Positions 33,196 to 40,553 of a stretch of 64,000 nucleotides of DNA are shown here, one piece after another. The notes beneath the pieces are model-generated. The model was not told the DNA's origin. It did no database searches and saw nothing but the letters and a program-made list of their open reading frames with translations. A program made the position numbers and the translations under genes. How positions within the stretch are numbered: position 1 is the stretch's first letter; every line of letters starts with the position of its first letter. Source of the DNA: DASVUC01 sp038237225 (GTDB lineage Bacteria > Planctomycetota > Phycisphaerae > Tepidisphaerales > Tepidisphaeraceae); NCBI GenBank assembly GCA_038237225.1, contig JBBRYX010000009.1:62001-126000 (forward strand). Reading direction: 5' to 3'.

Positions 33196-33426
33196 TTACG
33201 GAACAAGCTTACGAACCTCTCGCATCACCTGATCACCCGGGATCGGCTTGACCTCCCCCCGATCCACGGCATCAACTCACTTCCGAAGTTCCGCCGCCCA
33301 CGCATCCCATCTTTCATCCTTCGTCGCTGCGTTGATGGTCTGCCACAACTTTTCTGCAAGCGACTCTCGATCGCGTGCATTTAAGTTGAGCGCTTCCGAA
33401 AGAAGCTGTTTCTTGGTCAGCGCCAT
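33196..33426 (-). pseudogene. Addiction-module antitoxin with an in-frame TGA
   Basis: The minus strand reads MALTKKQLLSEALNLNARDR then ESLAEKLWQTINAATKDERW and DAWAAELRK, then TGA at 33277-33279. The same frame continues VDAVDRGEVKPIPGDQ-VMREVRKLVP to TAA at 33196. The whole is the length and shape of the putative addiction module component family (TIGR02574 type): a helical start, ERW...E-RR-E and a C-terminal GEVKPIPGDEV-like string. A single stop, probably from CGA or AGA, splits it. No RelE/ParE-like toxin gene follows before the next gene at 33130, so it is an orphan relic. It lies 21 bases after ilvB. Confidence 0.7.
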
Positions 33427-33447
33427 GGCTTGCCGCTTTCAGGCTTC

Positions 33448-35196
33448 TCACGCCAGCGTCCCCAACTCCATCTCATGCAATCCCTTACCGCTCGGCACCA
33501 TCGGGTACACGTGCTCGTTCGGATCCACGTAGAAATCCACCAGCACCGGACCCTTATGATCCAGCATTTCCTTCACCGTCTTCTCGACGTCGCACTTGTT
33601 ATCGCAACGAATCCCGCGAATCCCGCAGGCTTCCGCCAGCTTCGCAAAGTTCGGATTCTTCATTTTCGTCTGGCTGTAGCGGCGCTCATAGAACAGATCC
33701 TGCCACTGCTTGACCATGCCCTGAAAGTCATTGTTCAGGATGCACATCTTCACCGGGATGTCATATTCCGCGATCGTCGGCAGCTCGAACATCGTCATGC
33801 AGAACGACGCATCGCCGTCGATGTCGATCACCGTCTGCCCAGGCGCGCCGAGCTGTGCGCCCAACGCCGCCGGCAATCCATAACCCATCGTTCCAAGCCC
33901 GCCGGATGTGATCATCTGCCGCGGCCGGCGCCAGCGATAAAACTGGGCCGCCCACATCTGATGCTGACCGACCCCCGTCGTAATGATCGCCTCGCCGCGC
34001 GTCTGTTTGCTGATCTCCTCAATCACGTACTGCGGCTTCGAATGCGGTGAATCATCAAGGTACTTAAACGGATATCGCTTCTTCCAGGCTGAGATCTGCG
34101 CGTGCCATTCTTTTCGATCGCGATGCTCAATATACGGCAGCATCGCCTCCAGGCTCGCCCGCGCATCGCCCACAACCGGCACATCCACGTCCACGTTCTT
34201 GCTGATCGATGACGGATCCACGTCAATGTGAATGATCTTCGCATGCGGCGCAAACGTCGCGAGGTTCCCGGTCACGCGATCGTCAAATCGTGCCCCAACC
34301 GCGATCAGGCAATCGGACTCCTGCACCGCATAATTCGCAAACGCGCTCCCATGCATCCCGAGCATGTACATCGCCAGCGGCGAATGCTCATCGAAAGCGC
34401 CAAGCCCCAGCAGCGTCGTCGTACAAGGAATGTTTCCCGTCTCCGCGACCTTCCGCAGCACCTCATGCGCCCCCGCAATGATCGCGCCGCCGCCCACATA
34501 CAGAACCGGCCGTTCCGATTTGTTGATCAGCTCCGCCGCATCCATCACCTGCTTCTGCGTCCCGCCCGACAGCGACGTCCGCCCGCGCTTCAAGACATGC
34601 TCGCGCGGCGTATCATCCACTTCATCCGGACAGATCGCCGTCGTCACGTCCTTCGGCAGATCCACCAGCACCGGCCCAGGCCGACCCGTCGTCGCAATCG
34701 CAAAGGCCTCGTTCACGATCCGCGGCAGCTCGCGCACATCCTTGATCAGATAATTCCACTTCGTGCATGGACGCGTAATCCCCGTGACATCCGCTTCCTG
34801 AAACGCATCATTCCCGATCACCTTCGTCGCCACCTGACCCGAGAACACAATGATCGGAATCGAATCCATCTGCGCCGTCGCCAGCGGCGTCACCGTGTTC
34901 GTGGCACCCGGGCCAGAAGTCACAATGCAAATCCCCGGCTTCCCCGTCACGCGGGCATAACCATCCGCCGCATGACCCGACCCCTGTTCATGCCGATTCA
35001 GGATGAACTTCGCAGGGGTCTTATAAAGCTGATCAAACACCGGCAGAATCGCCCCGCCCGGATACCCGAAAATGGTATCGACCTTATGGTCGTTGATCAG
35101 CATCTCATGAAGGATCTGCGCTCCGCTCTTCCCCTTAAACCGGGGCTTTGATGGAGCAGCTTTGGTCTCGGCCGACGGAATGGTGGTCGTGGTCAT
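33448..35196 (-). CDS. ilvB: Acetolactate synthase, large (catalytic) subunit
   Basis: 582 residues. A thiamine-diphosphate enzyme making acetolactate or acetohydroxybutyrate for branched-chain amino acids. Motifs are FGYPGGAILPVFDQL, RHEQGSGHAADGYARVTGK with the catalytic Glu, VTSGPGATN, ITRPCTKWNYLI and the ThDP site IDGDASFCMTMFELPT...CILNNDFQG. The ATG at 35196 gives MTTTTIPSAETK; the longer frame begins in untranslated leader. No regulatory subunit (ilvN) follows: the next minus-strand item is the broken antitoxin. The regulatory subunit must be elsewhere or missing. Upstream, CCGCACGTGCGG at 35236-35247 is a palindrome of possible regulatory use. Confidence 0.93.
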   Translation of the reverse strand: MTTTTIPSAETKAAPSKPRFKGKSGAQILHEMLINDHKVDTIFGYPGGAILPVFDQLYKTPAKFILNRHEQGSGHAADGYARVTGKPGICIVTSGPGATNTVTPLATAQMDSIPIIVFSGQVATKVIGNDAFQEADVTGITRPCTKWNYLIKDVRELPRIVNEAFAIATTGRPGPVLVDLPKDVTTAICPDEVDDTPREHVLKRGRTSLSGGTQKQVMDAAELINKSERPVLYVGGGAIIAGAHEVLRKVAETGNIPCTTTLLGLGAFDEHSPLAMYMLGMHGSAFANYAVQESDCLIAVGARFDDRVTGNLATFAPHAKIIHIDVDPSSISKNVDVDVPVVGDARASLEAMLPYIEHRDRKEWHAQISAWKKRYPFKYLDDSPHSKPQYVIEEISKQTRGEAIITTGVGQHQMWAAQFYRWRRPRQMITSGGLGTMGYGLPAALGAQLGAPGQTVIDIDGDASFCMTMFELPTIAEYDIPVKMCILNNDFQGMVKQWQDLFYERRYSQTKMKNPNFAKLAEACGIRGIRCDNKCDVEKTVKEMLDHKGPVLVDFYVDPNEHVYPMVPSGKGLHEMELGTLA

Positions 35197-35580
35197 GGTT
35201 TTCTCGATTTCAATGCAGGTCGGGCAATGTATCGACCGCACGTGCGGGGATCAAACAGATTATTGTCAATGATGATAGCGAACGAGTTAAGGGCGGATGT
35301 GGGCCGGTCGCGCTCACGAAGCGTTTACAGCTTCGCTTCGTCGGGGCCGGCCTATCGTACGACGACCGGAAGGATGGTAAGTCGAAGGTTCATCGAATCT
35401 CGTTCGCCCCGGAAGGGGAGGCGCCTAGTGTAGAATTCGCACGCCATGAGGTCAAGAAAGATCGCCTGAAAATACATAAGGTGCTTCCGCTGCTGGTTTT
35501 ACTGGTTCCCTGCGCCGTAGCACCCCGCCGAAGCCCGCGACGATGCCGCACGACGTACATGTGAAGGAAAACCAAAGAAA
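35197..35580. other. Leader/intergenic region between tatD and ilvB
   Basis: 384 bases without a convincing gene. It contains a 12-base perfect palindrome CCGCACGTGCGG at 35236-35247, an inverted GAAGCGTTTACAGCTTCGCTTC near 35318-35339 and the plus-strand box GTGTAGAATTC near 35428. The plus strand near 35480 reads a short hydrophobic string (KVLPLLVLLVPCAVA) but has no start codon. I see no leader peptide rich in branched-chain residues and no T-box. Confidence 0.4.
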
Positions 35581-36342
35581 TCACCCCCACCTGAAGAATT
35601 GTACGACGTTAAACGTCGTGGCTTGATCGATTTCCTCCAGCTCCAACCGCTTCATCTGAGCGATCATCCGAGCTGTATGCACCACAAAGGACGGTTCGTT
35701 CGTCTTCACCTTCCTCATCGGTTCGGGCGTGAGGTACGGCGCATCCGTTTCAACGACCAGCCGATCCAACGGCGTCATTTTCACCACTTCGCGCAGCTCA
35801 TCGTTCTTCTTGTACGTCACCGGCCCCGTGAACCCCAGAGAGTATCCCGCTGCAAGTATCTTCTCCGCCTCACCCGGCGTTCCCGTAAAGCAATGGAACA
35901 GCGCCGGCACCTTCGGAAACTGCCCCAGCACCGACAGCGTATCCTCCACCGCCTCCCGGCAATGAATCACCACGGGCTTGCGCACCTCACTCGCAATTTC
36001 AAGCTGCGCCTCAAAAATTGCCCGCTGATGTTCCCGCGGCGACCGATCGTAATGATAATCCAACCCCATTTCTCCAAGCGCGACGACGCCCGGATCCGCA
36101 TGCAGCCCCCGAAGCAGCGCCACCTGCCACAGCTCCGCATCCGCGGAATGATTGGGATGAATCCCGATCGAGCAGCGAATGTTTTCGCGACCTCGGCAAA
36201 GAGCGATTGCCGCTTGATCGTCTTCCAGATCAACGCCAATTGTGATGATCCGTGTGACGTTCGCCTGCCGTGCTCGTTCAAGCACATCCGCAAGCTGCCC
36301 CCCAAGGCGTGGATCCGTCAGATGGCAATGTGAATCGATCAT
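35581..36342 (-). CDS. tatD: TatD-family metal-dependent hydrolase
   Basis: 253 residues. MIDSHCHLTDPRL holds the HxH metal site. RCSIGIHPNHS, VALGEMGLDYHYD with the bridging Glu, KPVVIHCREA, ALFHCFTGTP and VVETDAPYLTPEPMR complete the amidohydrolase barrel. Members are 3'-5' DNA exonucleases or D-aminoacyl-tRNA-type hydrolases acting in the cytoplasm. The ATG at 36342 is chosen. A longer frame from 36402 would add MGVSPMHELRMGETPMPR, which is only the translation of the hairpin repeat at 36351-36407. It is the last gene of the rpsP-trmD-rplS-yraN-tatD run. Confidence 0.92.
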   Translation of the reverse strand: MIDSHCHLTDPRLGGQLADVLERARQANVTRIITIGVDLEDDQAAIALCRGRENIRCSIGIHPNHSADAELWQVALLRGLHADPGVVALGEMGLDYHYDRSPREHQRAIFEAQLEIASEVRKPVVIHCREAVEDTLSVLGQFPKVPALFHCFTGTPGEAEKILAAGYSLGFTGPVTYKKNDELREVVKMTPLDRLVVETDAPYLTPEPMRKVKTNEPSFVVHTARMIAQMKRLELEEIDQATTFNVVQFFRWG

Positions 36343-36350
36343 GCTGTCGC

Positions 36351-36407
36351 GTGGCATGGGCGTCTCGCCCATGCGCAGTTCGTGCATGGGCGAGACGCCC
36401 ATGCCAC
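36351..36407. repeat. GTGGCATGGGCGTCTCGCCC hairpin between yraN and tatD
   Basis: GTGGCATGGGCGTCTCGCCC and GGGCGAGACGCCCATGCCAC are mirror arms around ATGCGCAGTTCGTGCAT. The right end is two bases from the yraN stop codon and the left end is eight bases from the tatD start. Confidence 0.9.
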
Positions 36408-36408
36408 G

Positions 36409-36822
36409 TTAAAACGTCGCCTCGAACGCGCTCAGAGTATGCCGAATCTGCGGACTCGAATTCTTCGGCCACACAATCGCAATCACATCAAACCGCGCCG
36501 GTGGCTGCGGAACCCCATAACGCGCCAGATAAAACTTACCTGCTTTCGTCACCTGGTTCTGCTTCCCAAGGTTCACCTGCTCCTCAGGCGTCGGATCGTC
36601 ATACGCCCGCGTCTTCACTTCCACGAACACCAGCGTCTTGCCATCGCGAGCCACGATGTCAATCTCGCCAAGATCACACCGAAAATTCCGAATGATGATC
36701 TTGTACCCCAGGTTCAGCAGATACCGCGCGGCGACGTTCTCCCCGCGATCCCCCAGCCCGTTCACCTGCGGCTGAACGCTCTTGCGAACCGTATTAATCA
36801 AAGTGTCCAACCAGACAGGCAT
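36409..36822 (-). CDS. yraN: YraN/UPF0102-family endonuclease-like protein
   Basis: About 137 residues. GDRGENVAARYLLNLGYKIIIRNFRCDLGEIDIVARDGKTLVFVEVKTR contains the GEIDIV...VEVKTR core of the restriction-endonuclease-like fold (Asp and Glu-x-Lys). The biological substrate of the family is not established, although a Holliday-junction-like role has been proposed. The start at 36822 (MPVWLDTL) is preferred over 36852. It lies after rplS, a common neighbour in bacteria. Confidence 0.85.
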   Translation of the reverse strand: MPVWLDTLINTVRKSVQPQVNGLGDRGENVAARYLLNLGYKIIIRNFRCDLGEIDIVARDGKTLVFVEVKTRAYDDPTPEEQVNLGKQNQVTKAGKFYLARYGVPQPPARFDVIAIVWPKNSSPQIRHTLSAFEATF

Positions 36823-36856
36823 CACGTGAGTGTAAAGGCAGACAAGCGCCATGCAA

Positions 36857-36921
36857 GTAGCGGCGACACGAGCGTCGCCGTCTCGTCGCGCAAGAAAGAG
36901 CGCGACGCAAGCGTCGCCCCT
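36857..36921. repeat. GGCGACACGAGCGTCGCC hairpin repeat between rplS and yraN
   Basis: GGCGACACGAGCGTCGCCGT and AGCGCGACGCAAGCGTCGCC are each self-complementary and jointly mirror-symmetric around CTCGTCGCGCAAGAAAGAG. It fills most of the gap and has no T-tract. Confidence 0.8.
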
Positions 36922-36942
36922 GAGTTCTTGAGAATGTGCAAC

Positions 36943-37374
36943 CTACGACGCCGCGGAAGCCGCGAGCTCGCGCGACTCGCTCGTCCCCGTCGCCCCCGCG
37001 GCAGCCGGCGCCGCATCGCGCTTGGCTGCGCGCTTCTCCACCAGACGCGTCGCCTTGCCCACGCGCTTGCGAAGATAGAACAGCTTCGCCCGCCGCGTCT
37101 CGCCGCCACGGCGCACGGTCACCTTCGCGATATACGGCGAATGCAGCGGAAAAATGCGCTCCACGCCTTCGTTATTAACGATGCGTCGAACCGTAAATGT
37201 CTCGTTAATCCCCCGCCCCTTCTTCATGATCACCGTGCCGGCAAAAATCTGAAGGCGCTCTTTGTCGCCTTCGATGATCCGCGTTGACACGTCAACCGTG
37301 TCGCCAACCTGGAACTCCGGGACGTCTTTCTTCAGGTATGCCTGTTCAACTTGTTCTACGATTCGGTGTGCCAT
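36943..37374 (-). CDS. rplS: 50S ribosomal protein L19
   Basis: 143 residues. Family segments are VPEFQVGDTVDVSTRI, ERLQIFAGTVIMKKGRGINETFTVRRI, GVERIFPLHSPYIAKVTV and RRAKLFYLRKRVGKATRL. L19 sits at the 30S-50S interface. The core ends near residue 115. The remaining Ala/Ser-rich tail (DAAPAAAGATGTSES) is an extension, similar in style to that of S16 here. It follows trmD, the classical order. Confidence 0.95.
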   Translation of the reverse strand: MAHRIVEQVEQAYLKKDVPEFQVGDTVDVSTRIIEGDKERLQIFAGTVIMKKGRGINETFTVRRIVNNEGVERIFPLHSPYIAKVTVRRGGETRRAKLFYLRKRVGKATRLVEKRAAKRDAAPAAAGATGTSESRELAASAAS

Positions 37375-37401
37375 GGCTGTCTCCGATCAAATTCTGAATC
37401 A

Positions 37402-37458
37402 AAAGGTGAAAGTTGAAAGCAGGCGATGAAGTGACCGCTGCACTCAACTTTTACCTTT
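37402..37458. repeat. AAAGGTGAAAGTTGA inverted repeat between trmD and rplS
   Basis: AAAGGTGAAAGTTGA (37402-37416) mirrors TCAACTTTTACCTTT (37444-37458) at 14 of 15 positions. This is another family of small interspersed inverted repeat in an operon gap. Confidence 0.75.
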
Positions 37459-37485
37459 TAACCGTGAACTCTAAGCTCCGACCTC

Positions 37486-38196
37486 TTAACGACCTCTCTG
37501 CTTCTCTTGATACGCCTGCCACAAATCCGGCCGGCGATCCTGCGTTCGCTTCTGTCTCTGCTCCAGCCGCCACTTCGCGATCGCGGCATGGTTCCCGCTG
37601 AGCAGCACATCCGGAACTTTCATCCCGTCATACTCTCGCGGCTGCGTGTACTGCGGATACTCCAGCAATCCATCGGCGAACGTCTCATCCGCCGCGCCGG
37701 TCTCAGCACCGATCGCGCCCGGCAGCAATCGAACCACCGAATCGATGATTACCATCGCCGGCAGCTCGCCGCCACTGAGCACGTAATCTCCGATGGAAAC
37801 TTCCATCGGCCGAAGGCCATCGATGATCCGCTCATCAAACCCTTCGTACCGTCCCGCGATAAACAACAACCGATCACGCGTGGCGAAATCCTCCGCCATC
37901 CGTTGATCGAACAACCTTCCTTGGGGTGTCAACAGGATCCGACTCGCGGGGCGTGGATCCTGATTTTCAGCGTGCGCCACGGCTGCAAAAACCGTCTCGC
38001 ACATCATCACCATACCCGGACCGCCGCCAAAAGGTTTGCCGTCCACCGATTTGTGGGCGTCAGTGGCAAAGTCCCGGATGTTGGTGAAGTTGTATTCTAC
38101 CAATCCTTTCTCAGAAGCGCGCTTCGGAATGCTCGTGCCGAGAACGGCCGTAAACATCTCCGGGAACAACGTCAGGATGTCAATCCGAAGCGCCAT
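37486..38196 (-). CDS. trmD: tRNA (guanine-N1)-methyltransferase
   Basis: 236 residues. TrmD methylates G37 of tRNAs reading CNN codons and prevents frameshifting. MALRIDILTLFPEMF, FGGGPGMVMM, LLTPQGRLF, LLFIAGRYEGFDERI, EVSIGDYVLSGGELPAMVIIDSVVRLLPG and the knotted-fold segment are all present. The C-terminal HHHYTRP-like region reads QPREYDGMKVPDVLLSGNHAAIAKWR. It is in the rpsP-trmD-rplS order, but rimM is absent from between rpsP and trmD. Confidence 0.95.
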   Translation of the reverse strand: MALRIDILTLFPEMFTAVLGTSIPKRASEKGLVEYNFTNIRDFATDAHKSVDGKPFGGGPGMVMMCETVFAAVAHAENQDPRPASRILLTPQGRLFDQRMAEDFATRDRLLFIAGRYEGFDERIIDGLRPMEVSIGDYVLSGGELPAMVIIDSVVRLLPGAIGAETGAADETFADGLLEYPQYTQPREYDGMKVPDVLLSGNHAAIAKWRLEQRQKRTQDRRPDLWQAYQEKQRGR

Positions 38197-38202
38197 AAAT
38201 GA

Positions 38203-38226
38203 AGCCCCAGGAATTCACCCGGGGCT
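38203..38226 (-). other. Hairpin between rpsP and trmD
   Basis: AGCCCCGGG and CCTGGGGCT (minus strand) form a nine-base stem with one mismatch and a six-base loop, followed by TCATTT. It fills the 38-base rpsP-trmD gap and ends seven bases before the trmD ATG. It may act as a weak attenuator or processing site; the T-run is short. Confidence 0.45.
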
Positions 38227-38234
38227 CCCATATC

Positions 38235-38582
38235 TTACGCGCTCGGAGTCTCAGCCGCCTTCGCTTCACCCGCGCCTTCAGCCGAAGCGGGCGCTGCCTT
38301 GGGCTTACCCGCCTTCGGAAGCCGAAGCTGCTTATGCTCAAGACCATTGCGCTTCAGCCAGCTCGATACGGTCTCGCTGGGAATCGCGCCGTGGTCCATC
38401 CAATACCGGCAGCGATCAAGATTCACCACGAACTGCTTCGCAGCGTCCTTATTGGTCGGATCGTAGTAACCAAGCTCTTCAATCACTCGACCATCGCGCG
38501 GCTTACGGCTCTCAATTGCATTCAAGCGATAAAACGCGTGATTCGTCCGGCCCATGCGCTTCAATCTCAGTTTTACGGACAT
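38235..38582 (-). CDS. rpsP: 30S ribosomal protein S16
   Basis: 115 residues. MSVKLRLKRMGRTNHAFYRLNAIESRKPRDGRVIEELGYYDP is diagnostic, followed by RCRYWMDHGAIPSETVSSWLKRNGL. The body of the family ends near residue 88, and an Ala/Lys/Pro-rich tail follows. It is the first gene of the minus-strand operon with trmD and rplS, preceded by a good promoter. Confidence 0.96.
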   Translation of the reverse strand: MSVKLRLKRMGRTNHAFYRLNAIESRKPRDGRVIEELGYYDPTNKDAAKQFVVNLDRCRYWMDHGAIPSETVSSWLKRNGLEHKQLRLPKAGKPKAAPASAEGAGEAKAAETPSA

Positions 38583-38623
38583 TCGTCAATCTCCAAAGGT
38601 CGTCTCGTTTGAGCGAATCGAAG

Positions 38624-38651
38624 AGTATACCAATACTCCATTTCTTGACAA
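38624..38651 (-). promoter_or_regulatory. Promoter of the rpsP operon
   Basis: TTGTCA (38646-38651) and TATACT (38624-38629) on the minus strand are 16 bases apart. The -10 lies about 41 bases upstream of the rpsP ATG. Confidence 0.75.
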
Positions 38652-38677
38652 GGGACCTGTAAACGCTTCCAGCCCCA

Positions 38678-38705
38678 TTGTTTGCATACGCCCCCCTGCT
38701 AAATT
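38678..38705 (+). promoter_or_regulatory. Candidate leaderless promoter of eda
   Basis: TTGTTT (38678-38683) and TAAATT (38700-38705) are 16 bases apart. The -10 ends six bases before the eda ATG, which would place the transcript start at or near the A of the start codon. Confidence 0.5.
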
Positions 38706-38711
38706 GAGCCC

Positions 38712-39365
38712 ATGCCTACGACCAAGCAGCAGTATCTCCAAAGGGTTGCAGACGCAGGAGTAGTGGCCGTTATCCGCGCCCCTTCCCCAGAAGTCTTGCC
38801 CGATGTCGCGAAAGCCCTCCTCGAAGGCGGCGTTCCCGCCATCGAAGTGACGATGACGACGCCCAAGGCCATCCGAGGAATTGAAAAACTCGCCGACCAG
38901 TTCGGCGACAAAGCTGTCATCGGCGTCGGAACCGTGCTCGATGCCGCCACCGCTCGCGATGCAATCCAAGCCGGCGCTCAGTTCGTCGTCTCCCCCACCT
39001 TCGAGCCAGAAATCGTCGCAACGACCTTGCGATACGGAAAAATCAGCATCCCCGGTGCCTTCACGCCCACAGAAATCATGCGCGCCTGGAGCGCCGGCGC
39101 CGATGTGGTCAAGGTCTTTCCTTCCACGGGCTTAGGTCCCAACTACTTCAAGGACATCCTCGCCCCCCTGCCGCAACTACGCCTCACGCCCACCGGCGGC
39201 GTCGATCTGAAGAACGTCGCCGACTGGATCAAGGCCGGCGCAGTCTTCGTCGGAGCCGGATCTTCTCTCGTAACCAAAGACGCGATGACCAAAGGCGACT
39301 GGACGTCGATTACCAATAACGCCAAAGCCTTTGTTGAGGCGATCCGGGCAGCCCGGGCGAAATAG
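38712..39365 (+). CDS. eda: KDPG/KHG aldolase
   Basis: 217 residues. A class I aldolase that splits 2-keto-3-deoxy-6-phosphogluconate to pyruvate and glyceraldehyde-3-phosphate, the last step of the Entner-Doudoroff pathway or of sugar-acid breakdown. VVAVIRAPSPE, GVPAIEVTMTTP with the catalytic Glu, IGVGTVLD, FVVSPTFEPEIV, IPGAFTPTEIMRAWSAGADVVKVFPS with the Schiff-base Lys and LTPTGGVDLKN are all present. Length is normal. No edd gene is nearby. It is divergent from rpsP. Confidence 0.92.
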   Translation: MPTTKQQYLQRVADAGVVAVIRAPSPEVLPDVAKALLEGGVPAIEVTMTTPKAIRGIEKLADQFGDKAVIGVGTVLDAATARDAIQAGAQFVVSPTFEPEIVATTLRYGKISIPGAFTPTEIMRAWSAGADVVKVFPSTGLGPNYFKDILAPLPQLRLTPTGGVDLKNVADWIKAGAVFVGAGSSLVTKDAMTKGDWTSITNNAKAFVEAIRAARAK

Positions 39366-39446
39366 CTTCGCTGCATAGCATGTGCGCCTCTCCCGCCAAA
39401 CATCTTCTGGAACTCTCCGCCCATCCGTCGATAATCCCTTAGCCTC

Positions 39447-40553
39447 ATGCTCCTCCCCATCCTCGCTCTCGGCGTCGCCAGTCTCATCCTCTCAGGGTTG
39501 CTCACGTACGCCATGATCCGCATCGCGCCGCGCGTCGGCTTCATCGACAAACCCGGCGAGCGAAAAATCCACGCCAACCCCAAACCGCTCGGCGGCGGCG
39601 TCGCGATCTTCCTCGCGATCGCAACTCCCATGCTTAGCGGTCTCGCCCTCGTCAACTTTGCAGGCGATTGGATCATCCACACTTTCATTAATCGTCCGCA
39701 GATCCACGACCTAATCGCCGGCGCCCAGCATCAAACCCCTCTCTCCCTCGGAATGCTCGCCTGTATGCTCGTCATCCATGCCATGGGACTCGTCGACGAT
39801 AAAAGAGCCCTCGGACCCTTTGTCAAATTGATCGCCCAACTCCTCGTCGCCACCATCCTGGTCGTCGGCTTCAAGATGCGCGCCCTTACCGCACTCGGCT
39901 ACCTCCCCTCGGTGATTCTCACCGTCCTCTGGATCACCGCCATCACCAACGCCTTCAACTTCCTCGACAACATGGACGGTCTCAGCGCCGGCGTCGCCGC
40001 CGTCTGCACCACCGCCTTTCTCATCACCGCCCTCAGCATCCACCAATGGTTCGTCGCCGCCACGCTCGCCCTTCTCCTCGGCGCTCTTCTGGGCTTCCTC
40101 TGCTGGAACTTCCCTCCCGCCAGAATCTTCATGGGCGACAGCGGCTCCCTCGTCATCGGATTCATCCTCGGCGTCCTCACCGTCAGGACAACGTACCTCC
40201 CCCCCGGCACCAATTGGGGCGCCGGCTGGTACGCCGTTTTCGCACCCGTGATCGTACTGGCGCTTCCGCTTTACGATCTGATCGTCGTCAGCATCATCCG
40301 CATTTCGCGCGGCAAGAGCCCTTTCGTCGGCGACACCAACCATTTCTCCCACCGCCTCGTCGCACGCGGCATGTCCAAGCGCACCGCGGTCCTCTGCCTG
40401 TATCTCATCACCGCCGCCACATCCATCGCCGCGATTCTTCTTCCGCACGTTGACAATCGATTCGGCGCGATCCTGATTTTCTGCCAAACTGTTCTCGTCC
40501 TTGGCGTGGTTGCGCTGCTGGAGCAGCATCCACTGCCCGCCGCCGGTGAATGA
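39447..40553 (+). CDS. WecA/MraY-type undecaprenyl-phosphate sugar-1-phosphate transferase
   Basis: 368 residues, about eleven membrane segments. Key sites are DKPGERKIHANPKPLGGGVAIF, the Asp pair in HAMGLVDDKRALGP, NAFNFLDNMDGLSAGVA, ARIFMGDSGSLVIGF and the cytoplasmic His loop GDTNHFSHRLVARGMSKRTAVL. These fit the WecA/TagO branch, which starts lipid-linked glycan synthesis by moving a GlcNAc-1-phosphate-type sugar onto undecaprenyl phosphate, rather than MraY. A GATAAT at 39430-39435 lies 11 bases before the ATG. It overlaps the next gene by four bases (ATGA), so the pair is probably co-translated. Confidence 0.88.
   Translation: MLLPILALGVASLILSGLLTYAMIRIAPRVGFIDKPGERKIHANPKPLGGGVAIFLAIATPMLSGLALVNFAGDWIIHTFINRPQIHDLIAGAQHQTPLSLGMLACMLVIHAMGLVDDKRALGPFVKLIAQLLVATILVVGFKMRALTALGYLPSVILTVLWITAITNAFNFLDNMDGLSAGVAAVCTTAFLITALSIHQWFVAATLALLLGALLGFLCWNFPPARIFMGDSGSLVIGFILGVLTVRTTYLPPGTNWGAGWYAVFAPVIVLALPLYDLIVVSIIRISRGKSPFVGDTNHFSHRLVARGMSKRTAVLCLYLITAATSIAAILLPHVDNRFGAILIFCQTVLVLGVVALLEQHPLPAAGE

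Noticed and set aside
35440..35564. Tiny lipoprotein gene on the plus strand (KVLPLLVLLVPC)
   Set aside because: No usable start codon or ribosome-binding site in that frame, and only about 17 residues after the Cys.
36351..36407. Hairpin as the intrinsic terminator of yraN
   Set aside because: No T-tract follows on either strand and the same element occurs in other contexts, so it is listed as a repeat.
38197..38234. Hidden or shortened rimM between rpsP and trmD
   Set aside because: The gap is only 38 bases and is filled by a hairpin.
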